From assembly GCA_031417555.1 (NCBI GenBank), contig JANOVV010000009.1, positions 3,299 through 67,298 on the forward strand: a stretch of DNA of 64,000 nucleotides, given 5' to 3'. Of this stretch, positions 17,345 to 25,889 are shown in pieces. Below the pieces are notes generated by a model. It saw nothing but the letters and a program-made list of their open reading frames with translations, ran no database searches and was not told where the DNA came from. Source of the stretch: JADKIH01 sp031417555 (GTDB lineage Bacteria; Bacteroidota; Bacteroidia; AKYH767-A; 2013-40CM-41-45). The stretch's first letter is position 1; each line of letters opens with the position of its first letter. The position numbers were made by a program, and so were the translations under genes.

Positions 17345-17716
17345 TTATTCTTTGTGTAAATGTTTTTCCACTTCCTCCATAAAAATCAGATCAATAGCTT
17401 CATTAACAGTAGGAACCTGAACGAGCATACTATCTAATTGTGAAATAGAGATTAGCTTTTTAACGTGATCCTGAACACCGGCAAGAACAAACATTCCATT
17501 GCTATCTCTGCACATTCGGTATCCAACAAGGATAGCACTTAATCCGGAAGAATCGCAATACTGAACATCTGTCATATCAAAAATCATATTCTTTGTTGCT
17601 TCATGATGAAGAACTACAATTTCCGCTTTGAGTTCAGGTGCTACACTAGAAGTAAGCTTTGTTTCTTTAATAGTTACGAGAGCATACTTCTCTTGTTTGT
17701 CGATAGTTAAGTTCAT
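17345..17716 (-). CDS. STAS-domain protein (anti-sigma factor antagonist-like)
   Basis: A single STAS domain. The family hallmark is the DSSG loop, whose Ser is phosphorylated by partner kinases, in DVQYCDSSGLSAILVGYRM. The protein from the chosen start (MNLTIDKQ) has 123 residues. An upstream in-frame ATG at 17734 would add six residues, but a -7 promoter element (17739-17732) overlaps it, so the downstream ATG is preferred. No SpoIIAB-like kinase or alternative sigma factor is nearby, so its partner is unknown. Bacteroidota often carry such orphan STAS proteins. Confidence 0.85.
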   Translation of the reverse strand: MNLTIDKQEKYALVTIKETKLTSSVAPELKAEIVVLHHEATKNMIFDMTDVQYCDSSGLSAILVGYRMCRDSNGMFVLAGVQDHVKKLISISQLDSMLVQVPTVNEAIDLIFMEEVEKHLHKE

Positions 17717-17731
17717 AATAATGTATTTTCT

Positions 17732-17761
17732 CAAATTTACAACAAAATTAGCCTTTACAAA
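17732..17761 (-). promoter_or_regulatory. Promoter of the STAS gene
   Basis: On the minus strand a perfect -7 element TAAATTTG (17739-17732) and TTTG (17761-17758) are separated by 18 bases. This position decides the start codon of the STAS gene. Confidence 0.6.
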
Positions 17762-17931
17762 GACATATATGATAAATTTTCAACACTAAATAAACGCAAA
17801 TTGTTAATATTATTAAATTGAACACTCCCCACTTTCAATTCAATACTCATTATTAATAACGACTATCTATTAACCACTGACTTATTTATTAATAACAAAT
17901 GATTATATTACTGTCTATACAAAAGACTGTA

Positions 17932-19140
17932 ATGCAGACATTCGACAATCACAGAACTATTGTTCATATGGATATGGATTCATTTTTTGTCTCCGTTTCC
18001 GTATTACAAAAGCCGTCTTTAAAAGGAAAGCCCGTATTAGTTGGTGGAACTAGTGACCGAGGTGTTGTAGCAGCATGTAGTTATGAAGCCCGGAAGTTTG
18101 GTATTCATTCTGCTATGCCAATGAAAATTGCACGCCGTCTTTGCCCGGAAGCTATCATTATTCGAGGTGATTATGAAGAATACTCAAAGTTCTCCGACAC
18201 AATCACTGAAATTATTCGCGAAAAAGTTCCACTGTATGAAAAAGCATCAATTGATGAATTCTTTATTGACCTGACAGGAATGGACAGGTTTTTTGGCTGT
18301 TATACGTTTGCCTGCGAGTTAAGACAATCAATCATTAAAGAAACCCATCTTCCAATTTCACTTGGCTTTTCACAAAATAAAACTGTTAGTAAGGTTGCTA
18401 CCGGCGAAGCCAAACCTAATGGACAAAAAAAAATTGATTTTGGTTCTGAGAAAAATTTCCTTGCTCCTCTTTCAGTAAAAAAGATTCCAATGATTGGTGA
18501 AAAGACTTACCAACTTCTGCGAAGCATGGGGGTAGAAAAAGTTTTTACTCTCCAGGAAATGCCTGTAGAACTATTGAATATGGTACTCGGAGAAAATGGA
18601 ATTACAATCTGGAAAAAAGCTAATGGCATAGATAATTCTCCCGTTGTTCCTTACAATGAAAGAAAAAGTATTTCTACAGAAGAAACTTTCGAAACTGATT
18701 CTATTGATGTTACTATGATTAATTCTCTGTTAATCTCTATGACAGAAAAACTTGCTTTCCAGCTCAGATCCGAAAATAAACTCACTGCATGTGTAACAGT
18801 AAAAATACGTTACTCGGATTTTAACACACATACTATGCAATTGAGAATTCCTTATACTTCTTGTGATCATACCCTGATTTCAATTGTGAAAGAACGTTTT
18901 GAAAAATTATATAATAAAAGATTGCTAATTCGTCTTATTGGAGTTCGATTCAGTCATCTCGTTGGCGGATGTCATCAGATAAATTTATTCGAAGACAGTC
19001 AGGAAATTATACAACTCTACCAGGCCATGGATAAAATACGAAAACGATACGGCGAGGACAAAATACATCGGGCTATAGGAAACAGTTTTAAATTACGTGA
19101 ATTTAATCCCTTCAATGGAGTCCGTAAAAAAATTCAATGA
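17932..19140 (+). CDS. dinB: Y-family DNA polymerase IV (DinB)
   Basis: Error-prone translesion polymerase. The first catalytic aspartates lie in IVHMDMDSFFVSV and the second acidic pair in ASIDEFFIDLTGM; KPVLVGG and AACSYEARKFGI are also typical. About 402 residues from the ATG at 17932; an ATG 33 bases earlier would add MIILLSIQKTV, which matches nothing in the family. The little-finger DNA-binding domain is present, and the C-terminus ends near FNPFNG without a clear clamp-binding motif. It is followed after 6 bases by a DnaE-type polymerase, so the two are co-transcribed as a damage-tolerance pair. No LexA-type repressor gene accompanies them. Confidence 0.93.
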   Translation: MQTFDNHRTIVHMDMDSFFVSVSVLQKPSLKGKPVLVGGTSDRGVVAACSYEARKFGIHSAMPMKIARRLCPEAIIIRGDYEEYSKFSDTITEIIREKVPLYEKASIDEFFIDLTGMDRFFGCYTFACELRQSIIKETHLPISLGFSQNKTVSKVATGEAKPNGQKKIDFGSEKNFLAPLSVKKIPMIGEKTYQLLRSMGVEKVFTLQEMPVELLNMVLGENGITIWKKANGIDNSPVVPYNERKSISTEETFETDSIDVTMINSLLISMTEKLAFQLRSENKLTACVTVKIRYSDFNTHTMQLRIPYTSCDHTLISIVKERFEKLYNKRLLIRLIGVRFSHLVGGCHQINLFEDSQEIIQLYQAMDKIRKRYGEDKIHRAIGNSFKLREFNPFNGVRKKIQ

Positions 19141-19146
19141 AAATTT

Positions 19147-22080
19147 ATGTTTCTCAACTGTCACACTTATTTCAGTTTTAAATATGGAATTTTGTCTCCT
19201 GCTCAGCTTCTTAATGAAGCTAAAAAAAACAATATCCAAGCAATTGCATTAACTGATATTAATAACACTTCCGGTATCTTAGATTTTGTAAGAAGAAGTA
19301 TAGCCTTAGGAATTAAACCAATTGCAGGAATTGATTTTCGAAATGGGACAGATCAAAAATTCATCGGACTGGCTAGAAACAATGAAGGATTCAGGGAGCT
19401 CAACGATTATCTTTCAAGCCTGAATGAAAACAAAGAATTAATTACTTTATCACAACTTTCATTCAATGATTCTTTTTTAATTTACCCTCTCTCCCATCCT
19501 TTTAGAAAATTAAATGAAAACGAATATATCGGGTTAAAGCCCACCGAAATAAATAAATTAAATTTTTCGCCATGGAAAAATAGTTTTTCAAAACTTGTTA
19601 TTCTTTCTCCCGTCACTTTTCGAAATAAAATTGACTTTAATGCACACCGGCTTCTAAGAGCAATTGCTAATAATACTTTGTTGAGCAAATTACCTTTAAA
19701 TGATCAGGCTAGTGAATTTGAAATAATGTGTACAGAATCTGAATTAAAAAAGTGCTATGAATGGATTCCTCAGATTATAAATAACACACTTTTTGTCGTA
19801 AACAATAGCTCCATAAATTTTGAATTTGGAAAAAGTAAAAATAAAAAAACATTCACAGGTTCAGAAAAATGTGATGAAATCCTCTTACGTGAAATTTGTA
19901 CAGAAAATTTAAACTATCGTTATCCCAATCTTAATGATAAAATTATAGAAAGGATTGAAAAAGAAATAAAGGCCATAACTGAACAAGGATTCTCATCCTA
20001 TTTTTTAATTAATTGGGACCTTGTAAAATATGCACGACATAAAAGTTATTTCTACATAGGCCGTGGAAGCGGCGCAAACAGCATAGTTGCTTTTCTGCTC
20101 CGAATTACTGATGTTGACCCTATTGATCTTGATCTTTATTTTGAACGATTTCTAAACCCCTATAGAACAAGTCCTCCCGATTTTGATATTGATTTTTCCT
20201 GGAAAGACAGAGACGATGTAATTAATTATATTTTTAAAAAATATACCAAAACCCATACTTCTCTACTGGCAACTTATAGTACTTTTCAGGAGAATTCAGT
20301 AATTCGTGAACTTGGAAAAGTATTTGGATTACCAAAAGCCGATATAGATGAAATTCAGCTTGAAGGATTAAAAAATCAAACAGGAAAAATTCCTTCGCTG
20401 ATAAAAAAATATTCAGCAGTTATTAATGACTTTCCAAGTCACTTAAATATTCATGCCGGTGGAATTTTGATTTCAGAATTACCAATACATTATTATACTG
20501 CTACTTCAATTCCTCCCAAAGGTTTTCCTCTGACACAATTCAGCATGATTGAAGCTGAAGATGTAGGACTTTATAAATTTGACATTCTAAGCCAACGGGG
20601 GCTTGGTCATATTAAAGACAGCATCGACTTTGTAAAGAAAAATAAAAGTGTTGATATAGATATTCACAATATTAAACAATTTAAGAAAGATGAATTAATC
20701 AGAAAAAATTTAAGAGAGTCAAAATGCATGGGATGTTTTTATATTGAAAGTCCGGCAATGCGAATGTTATTAAAGAAACTCGAAGCTGATACATATATCA
20801 GTCTTGTAGCTGCAAGTTCAATTATTCGACCCGGAGTTGCTTCATCCGGAATGATGCGCGAATATATACTTCGGTCGAAAGGTCACCCACCTACATTCCA
20901 AACTCCGCCTATGTTGTATGATTTATTAAAAGAAACTTTTGGAGTAATGGTTTATCAGGAGGATGTAATTAAAGTTGCTCATTATTTTGCCGGCCTTACA
21001 CTCGGCGAAGCAGATATGCTTCGTCGCGGCATGAGCGGAAAATACCGGGGACGTGAAGAATTTTCTTTCGTTAAAGAGAAGTTTTTATCGAATTGCCATT
21101 TAAAAGGATATTCAGAAGACATAGTAAAAGAAGTTTGGCGGCAAATAGAAAGTTTTGCCGGCTATGCTTTTTCAAAAGGACACAGCGCTTCTTATGCTGT
21201 TGAAAGTTACCAGAGCCTGTACCTTAAAACATATTTTCCTTTAGAACATATGGTTGCAGTCATAAATAATTTCGGAGGATTTTACAGGACAGAGTATTAT
21301 ATACACGAAGCAAGAATGAATGGAGCAAACATTCATGCGCCCGAAATAAATAAAAGTAATTATTTAACAAGCATTATAGACAATGATATTTATCTCGGTT
21401 TCATTCACATCGCTGAACTTGAATCTTTCGTAGCAGAAACAGTAATTAAAGAACGATTTGTAAATGGCGATTTTAAAAGTCTGGAAGATTTTATGAAACG
21501 TGTTACCATTTCTGTTGACCAACTTAGGATTTTAATACGAATAGGTTCGTTTCGTTTTACCAAACGAACTAAGAAACAGTTGTTATGGGATATTCATACA
21601 ACTATTGGAAGAAAAAATAAAACAGAAGTGTCAAATGAATTATTCGAAGTTAAAAAAAACGAATTTGTATTTCCAGCTTTAAACTATCATCGAATGGATG
21701 ATGCTTTTGATGAAAAAGAAATACTTGGGTTTGCACTTGACTCACCTTTTTCCTTGCTTAAAGAATCATTAAAAAATAATTTCACCGTTAATGATCTTGC
21801 ATCTCATACTGGTAAAGTAATTGAAATCCCCGGCTACCTGGTTACTACTAAACATACTCGTACTAAATACAATGAAAGAATGATGTTCGGAACTTTTATT
21901 GATCAAAAAGGATTATTTTTTGATACAACACATTTTCCAAAAGTTTGTTTTGATTTTCCTATACGGGGAAAAGGATGTTATATTATAAAAGGAAAAGTTG
22001 CAGAAGAATTTGGTTTTTACAGTGTCGATGTAATTAGTTTGAGGCTTCTTGAAAATTATCCGAGAGAGAACTCTGAATAA
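19147..22080 (+). CDS. DNA polymerase III alpha subunit homologue, short DnaE2-like translesion type
   Basis: 977 residues, about 150-200 shorter than replicative DnaE. Polymerase-site aspartates are seen in PPDFDIDFSW and in YKFDILSQRGL; the fingers contain LRRGMSGKYRGREEF and AYAFSKGHSASYA. The N-terminal PHP domain is degraded. The usual HxHSxYS motif reads NCHTYFSF, and the ALTDH motif reads ALTDIN, so metal ligands for proofreading are missing. A C-terminal OB-fold segment begins near residue 880 (KVIEIPGYLVTTKHTRT). Position directly after dinB fits the polymerase cassettes used for induced mutagenesis (imuB-dnaE2-like). A replicative role is unlikely. Confidence 0.9.
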   Translation: MFLNCHTYFSFKYGILSPAQLLNEAKKNNIQAIALTDINNTSGILDFVRRSIALGIKPIAGIDFRNGTDQKFIGLARNNEGFRELNDYLSSLNENKELITLSQLSFNDSFLIYPLSHPFRKLNENEYIGLKPTEINKLNFSPWKNSFSKLVILSPVTFRNKIDFNAHRLLRAIANNTLLSKLPLNDQASEFEIMCTESELKKCYEWIPQIINNTLFVVNNSSINFEFGKSKNKKTFTGSEKCDEILLREICTENLNYRYPNLNDKIIERIEKEIKAITEQGFSSYFLINWDLVKYARHKSYFYIGRGSGANSIVAFLLRITDVDPIDLDLYFERFLNPYRTSPPDFDIDFSWKDRDDVINYIFKKYTKTHTSLLATYSTFQENSVIRELGKVFGLPKADIDEIQLEGLKNQTGKIPSLIKKYSAVINDFPSHLNIHAGGILISELPIHYYTATSIPPKGFPLTQFSMIEAEDVGLYKFDILSQRGLGHIKDSIDFVKKNKSVDIDIHNIKQFKKDELIRKNLRESKCMGCFYIESPAMRMLLKKLEADTYISLVAASSIIRPGVASSGMMREYILRSKGHPPTFQTPPMLYDLLKETFGVMVYQEDVIKVAHYFAGLTLGEADMLRRGMSGKYRGREEFSFVKEKFLSNCHLKGYSEDIVKEVWRQIESFAGYAFSKGHSASYAVESYQSLYLKTYFPLEHMVAVINNFGGFYRTEYYIHEARMNGANIHAPEINKSNYLTSIIDNDIYLGFIHIAELESFVAETVIKERFVNGDFKSLEDFMKRVTISVDQLRILIRIGSFRFTKRTKKQLLWDIHTTIGRKNKTEVSNELFEVKKNEFVFPALNYHRMDDAFDEKEILGFALDSPFSLLKESLKNNFTVNDLASHTGKVIEIPGYLVTTKHTRTKYNERMMFGTFIDQKGLFFDTTHFPKVCFDFPIRGKGCYIIKGKVAEEFGFYSVDVISLRLLENYPRENSE

Positions 22081-22120
22081 ACTATATAAAATCTAACCTT
22101 GACTTTTATCAGTATCAAAC

Positions 22121-22164
22121 ATGATATATATCATTTCATAGACTAATTGACCTAAATATTTTTA
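22121..22164 (+). promoter_or_regulatory. Fnr-like operator and -7 element of the nos operon
   Basis: Perfect palindrome ATGATATATATCAT (22121-22134). Centre to the T of the -7-like TATTTTTA (22157-22164) is 29.5 bases, placing the operator at about -41, the position of class II activation by Crp/Fnr proteins. No -33 TTG is needed. Leader to the cytochrome gene is about 145 bases. Confidence 0.6.
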
Positions 22165-22313
22165 CCAAATGGAAAATAGTTACGTATAATCGTTTTAATT
22201 GAAATTATGCATTATAATTATTAAAAATTATACAATTTTAAAAACATAAATAATAATTTCCATTTGACTTCAATTATAAAAAATAAATTATTAATCTAGA
22301 AAATAATAAAAAT

Positions 22314-22808
22314 ATGAAACTAAAGATTCTTTCTTTCATTATTACGGGGATTGCAGTAATTGCCTTTGGTTGCGGTTCCAATAAAGATCAAACTCCGGCT
22401 GAAAACAAGCAGGATAACAAAGGATTAATGTCTGAAGATGCCTCCGGTGAAAAAGCTGCAGCACTTGATGCAAAAGGCGTTGGAAAATTTTCAAATGTTG
22501 AATTGGGTGCTACCTTGGATAAAGCCATGGCTGAAAGTGGTTTAAAAGTATATGATTTAAAATGTTCTGCCTGTCATAAGCTTACCGATGAGAAACTGGT
22601 TGGGCCAGGTTGGAAAAATGTCACTTCCCGCAGAAAAGCAGAATGGGTTATGAATTTTTCGACAAATACAGATGAGATGCTTAATAAAGATCCTGCTGCT
22701 CAGGCTATGTTAGAAGAATGTTTAGTAAGAATGCCAAATCAAAATTTATCAGATGCTGATGCGCGTAATGTTTATGAATTTATGCGTAAAAACGATGGAG
22801 TTAAATAA
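22314..22808 (+). CDS. Lipoprotein mono-heme cytochrome c of the nos cluster
   Basis: 164 residues. A lipoprotein signal peptide ends at the lipobox AFGC (Cys20), so it is anchored by lipid, facing the periplasm. A single heme c site CSACH is near residues 84-88, with candidate axial Met residues in the C-terminal half (for example VRMPNQN). A Lys/Glu/Ala-rich linker separates anchor and heme domain. Clade II nos clusters typically carry such c-type cytochromes directly before nosZ, where they are thought to pass electrons from the quinol pool to NosZ. The 25-base gap to nosZ supports co-transcription. Confidence 0.88.
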   Translation: MKLKILSFIITGIAVIAFGCGSNKDQTPAENKQDNKGLMSEDASGEKAAALDAKGVGKFSNVELGATLDKAMAESGLKVYDLKCSACHKLTDEKLVGPGWKNVTSRRKAEWVMNFSTNTDEMLNKDPAAQAMLEECLVRMPNQNLSDADARNVYEFMRKNDGVK

Positions 22809-22833
22809 TTATTAAACCTATAATTACAATCAC

Positions 22834-24798
22834 ATGAAAAAGAATATTTTTATAAAGATTTCTCTTATAGCAATTAGTGCTATACTTATACAATCCTGTA
22901 AACCTAAAGGCGCAACAGAAGTTGTAAATAATGATGCTGCACAAAAAGCATATGTAGCTCCCGGTAAATATGATGAATTCTATAATTTCGTTTCGGGAGG
23001 CTTTAGCGGTCAACTTAATGTTTATGGTCTTCCATCGGGTCGATTATTAAAAATTGTTCCTGTATTCTCACTTAACCCTGAAAATGGTTATGGATACAGT
23101 GAAGAAACAAAACCTATGCTCAATACTACACATGGAATGATGCCATGGGATGATCTTCACCACACAGAACTTTCCCAAACGAATGGAGAAGTAGATGGCC
23201 GTTGGATATTTTGTAACGGAAATAATACTCCACGTGTAGCTCGTGTTAATTTAGCTACATTTCGTACTGAAGAAATAATTGAACTTCCAAATAGTGCCGG
23301 AAATCACTCTTCTCCGTTTATTACTGAAAACACCGAATATGTAATTGCCGGTACGCGCTTTAGTGTTCCTATTGGAGACAAAACAGATGTTTCAATTGAT
23401 TCTTATAAAGAGAACTTCAAAGGAACGGTAAGTTTTATTGGTGTAGATAAAACAACAGGACATATGAGCATTTCATTTCAGCTTTTATTACCACCTGTTA
23501 ATTTCGATTTAAGTCATGCCGGTAAAGGTCCTTCACATGGATGGTTTTTCTTTTCTTGTTATAATTCTGAAAAAGCTAATTCCCTGCTCGAAGTAAATGC
23601 TTCACAAAAAGATAAAGATTTTATTATGGCTGTAAATTGGAAAAAAGCTGAAGAATATGTTGCCGCCGGAAAGGGAAAAAAGACAATCTCTAATTACGCT
23701 CATAATGTCTTTGATGAAAAAAAACAAATGGCTACTTCTGAAATATTAAAAGAAGTATTGGTTCTTGATCCGAAAGAATTGAAAGATATGGTTTATTTCA
23801 TGCCTTGTCCTAAATCACCACATGGATGCGATGTTGATCCAACCGGTGAATATATTGTAGGTAGTGGAAAGCTGGCAGCACTTATTCCTGTTTTTTCTTT
23901 TACAAAAATGCAAAAAGCCATAGCTGACAAACAATTCGATGGCGAGTATGATGGCATTCCGGTTTTAAAATATGAATCTGTATTATATGGCGAAGTAAAA
24001 AAACCCGGCTTAGGACCTCTACATACTGAGTTCGACGCTAATGGAAATGCATATACTTCATTCTTTGTTTCTTCCGAAATAGTAAAATGGAATATTAAAG
24101 ACCTGAAAGTTCTTGACAGAGTTCCAACTTATTATTCTATCGGTCACTTATGTGTTCCGGGTGGAGACAGCAGAAAACCATTTGGTAAATACGTTGTAGC
24201 ATATAATAAAATTACAAAAGATCGATACTTGCCTACTGGACCAGAACTTGCACAAAGCGCGCAATTGTATGATATTTCCGGAGATAAAATGCAATTAATT
24301 CTCGACTTCCCTACGGCTGGCGAACCACATTATGCACAAGCTTGCCCTGCAGATATTATAACCAAAAACTCAGTAAAAATTTATAAGATCGAAGACAATA
24401 TGAATCCTTACGCAACAAAAGGTGAAAAAGAAGCTAAAGTTGTTCGCGAAGGAAAAAAAGTTCATGTGTATATGACTGCCATTCGTTCTCATTTTGTTCC
24501 AGATAATATTGAAGGAATAAAATTAGGTGATGAGGTGTATTTCCATGTTACAAATCAAGAACAGGATTGGGATGTACCACACGGATTTGCAATTAAAGGC
24601 GCTGTTAATTCAGAGTTATTAATCATGCCAGGTGAAACTTCTACATTGAAGTGGATACCTCTCGAAACAGGTGTATTCCCTATGTATTGTACTGATTTTT
24701 GCAGTGCTTTACATCAGGAAATGCAAGGTTATGTTCGTGTATCTCCTGCCAATAGTAATAGCCCAATCTCATTTAGTACCGGTAAAAAAGCAAAATAA
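22834..24798 (+). CDS. nosZ: Nitrous oxide reductase, clade II (Sec/lipoprotein type)
   Basis: Terminal oxidoreductase that reduces N2O to N2. 654 residues. The N-terminus MKKNIFIKISLIAISAILIQSC is a Sec lipoprotein signal (lipobox IQSC) and lacks the twin-arginine motif of clade I enzymes. Seven-bladed propeller His ligands for the CuZ cluster are seen in DDLHHTEL, GNHSSPF, PSHGWFF, SPHGCDVD, LHTEFDA, IGHLCV and PHYAQA. The C-terminal cupredoxin carries the CuA site CTDFCSALHQEMQG (Cys-x3-Cys-x3-His-x2-Met) plus the His of DVPHGF. All expected ligands are intact, so an active enzyme is likely. A strong terminator follows, before the maturation genes. Confidence 0.97.
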   Translation: MKKNIFIKISLIAISAILIQSCKPKGATEVVNNDAAQKAYVAPGKYDEFYNFVSGGFSGQLNVYGLPSGRLLKIVPVFSLNPENGYGYSEETKPMLNTTHGMMPWDDLHHTELSQTNGEVDGRWIFCNGNNTPRVARVNLATFRTEEIIELPNSAGNHSSPFITENTEYVIAGTRFSVPIGDKTDVSIDSYKENFKGTVSFIGVDKTTGHMSISFQLLLPPVNFDLSHAGKGPSHGWFFFSCYNSEKANSLLEVNASQKDKDFIMAVNWKKAEEYVAAGKGKKTISNYAHNVFDEKKQMATSEILKEVLVLDPKELKDMVYFMPCPKSPHGCDVDPTGEYIVGSGKLAALIPVFSFTKMQKAIADKQFDGEYDGIPVLKYESVLYGEVKKPGLGPLHTEFDANGNAYTSFFVSSEIVKWNIKDLKVLDRVPTYYSIGHLCVPGGDSRKPFGKYVVAYNKITKDRYLPTGPELAQSAQLYDISGDKMQLILDFPTAGEPHYAQACPADIITKNSVKIYKIEDNMNPYATKGEKEAKVVREGKKVHVYMTAIRSHFVPDNIEGIKLGDEVYFHVTNQEQDWDVPHGFAIKGAVNSELLIMPGETSTLKWIPLETGVFPMYCTDFCSALHQEMQGYVRVSPANSNSPISFSTGKKAK

Positions 24799-24805
24799 TA
24801 TTTAT

Positions 24806-24837
24806 ATCGGGAGGCATAATGCCTCCCGATTTTTTTT
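24806..24837 (+). terminator. Intrinsic terminator between nosZ and nosL
   Basis: Perfect 11-bp stem (ATCGGGAGGCA with its complement), 3-base loop, then seven T, only 7 bases after the nosZ stop. It lies inside the otherwise co-directional nos cluster, so it should make nosZ message more abundant than that of the maturation genes. Confidence 0.85.
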
Positions 24838-24845
24838 GAAACTAA

Positions 24846-25880
24846 ATGAACCTAATGAAATCAAAAATTACAGGAACCGGAAATAGAATTGCTATTATCT
24901 TTTCATCTTTATTACTAATGGGAGCTTTAATGTTTCCAATTTGGAAAATTGATTTATCAGCACCACAATATCCGGAAGGATTATCTCTAAAAATCTGGGC
25001 CAATAAACTAACCGGAAATATTGAAACAGTAAATGGATTAAATCATTATATAGGAATGAAAACATTACATGCAGAAGAATTTATAGAATTCAAAGTTTTG
25101 CCGGGCATTTTAATATTCTTTAGTTTATTCGGAATGGCTGTAGGTTTCATTAATAATAGAAAATTACTTTATGTATGGATGGTAATGTTTTTGATTTTTT
25201 CTGCCATATCAATGGCCGACTTTTATTATTGGGAATATAATTACGGACACAACCTTGATCCTACTGCTCCAATACAGGTTCCCGGCATGGCTTATCAACC
25301 TCCATTAATTGGATACAAACAAATGCTAAACTTCGGTGCTTTTTCAATTCCTGATATCGGCGGTTGGTTCTTTATTGGAAGTGGTTTTTTTATGTTTATT
25401 TTAACATTCATTCAATGGAAAAAAAATAAAAAGAAATTAACGAAATTGTCTTCTACATTAACAACTGCAATGATATTGGTATTTACTTTGAACGCCTGCT
25501 CCAATGAAATTAGGCCAATTAATTATGGTAAAGACAATTGCAACTATTGTAAAATGACCATCATAGATAAAAAATTTGGCGTTGAAATTGTTTCTCAAAA
25601 AGGAAAAATATTTTTTATGGATGATCTTACTTGTGCTCAACAATTTGTTAAAGAAGGGAGTATTGACATAAATCATATTAAAGAGGTTTATATAAATAAT
25701 TTCAAGGGTCCCGGACAATTAATAAATTTTAAACATTCTTTTTTAGTAAAAAACCCTTCATTAGGAAGCCCGATGGGTGGTAATTTGGCAGCTTTTTCAA
25801 CAATTGAAGATGCTAATCAATATATAAAATCAAATGGAGGCGAAACTATTGCTTTTCAAAATGTAATTTCGCTGAAATGA
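24846..25880 (+). CDS. nosL: NosL copper chaperone fused to an N-terminal membrane domain
   Basis: 344 residues in two parts. Residues 1-195 hold about four hydrophobic helices (near 13-32, 82-102, 109-126 and 176-195). They enclose two periplasmic segments, one with a YPEGLSLKIWANKLTGNI motif. Residues about 215-344 are NosL: after a lipobox-like LNACSNE comes the copper-binding DNCNYCKMTI, then FFMDDLTCAQQF and GSPMGGNLAAF. NosL delivers Cu(I) to the CuZ site of NosZ. In many bacteria NosL is a free lipoprotein; here the lipobox-like Cys sits internally, after a helix. Two ATGs 9 bases apart can serve as start. Confidence 0.87.
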   Translation: MNLMKSKITGTGNRIAIIFSSLLLMGALMFPIWKIDLSAPQYPEGLSLKIWANKLTGNIETVNGLNHYIGMKTLHAEEFIEFKVLPGILIFFSLFGMAVGFINNRKLLYVWMVMFLIFSAISMADFYYWEYNYGHNLDPTAPIQVPGMAYQPPLIGYKQMLNFGAFSIPDIGGWFFIGSGFFMFILTFIQWKKNKKKLTKLSSTLTTAMILVFTLNACSNEIRPINYGKDNCNYCKMTIIDKKFGVEIVSQKGKIFFMDDLTCAQQFVKEGSIDINHIKEVYINNFKGPGQLINFKHSFLVKNPSLGSPMGGNLAAFSTIEDANQYIKSNGGETIAFQNVISLK

Positions 25881-25889
25881 TTTCTCCTA

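Noticed and set aside
22801..23013. Minus-strand frame over the nosZ start
   Set aside because: Antisense to the nosZ signal peptide; its hydrophobicity is a by-product of that.
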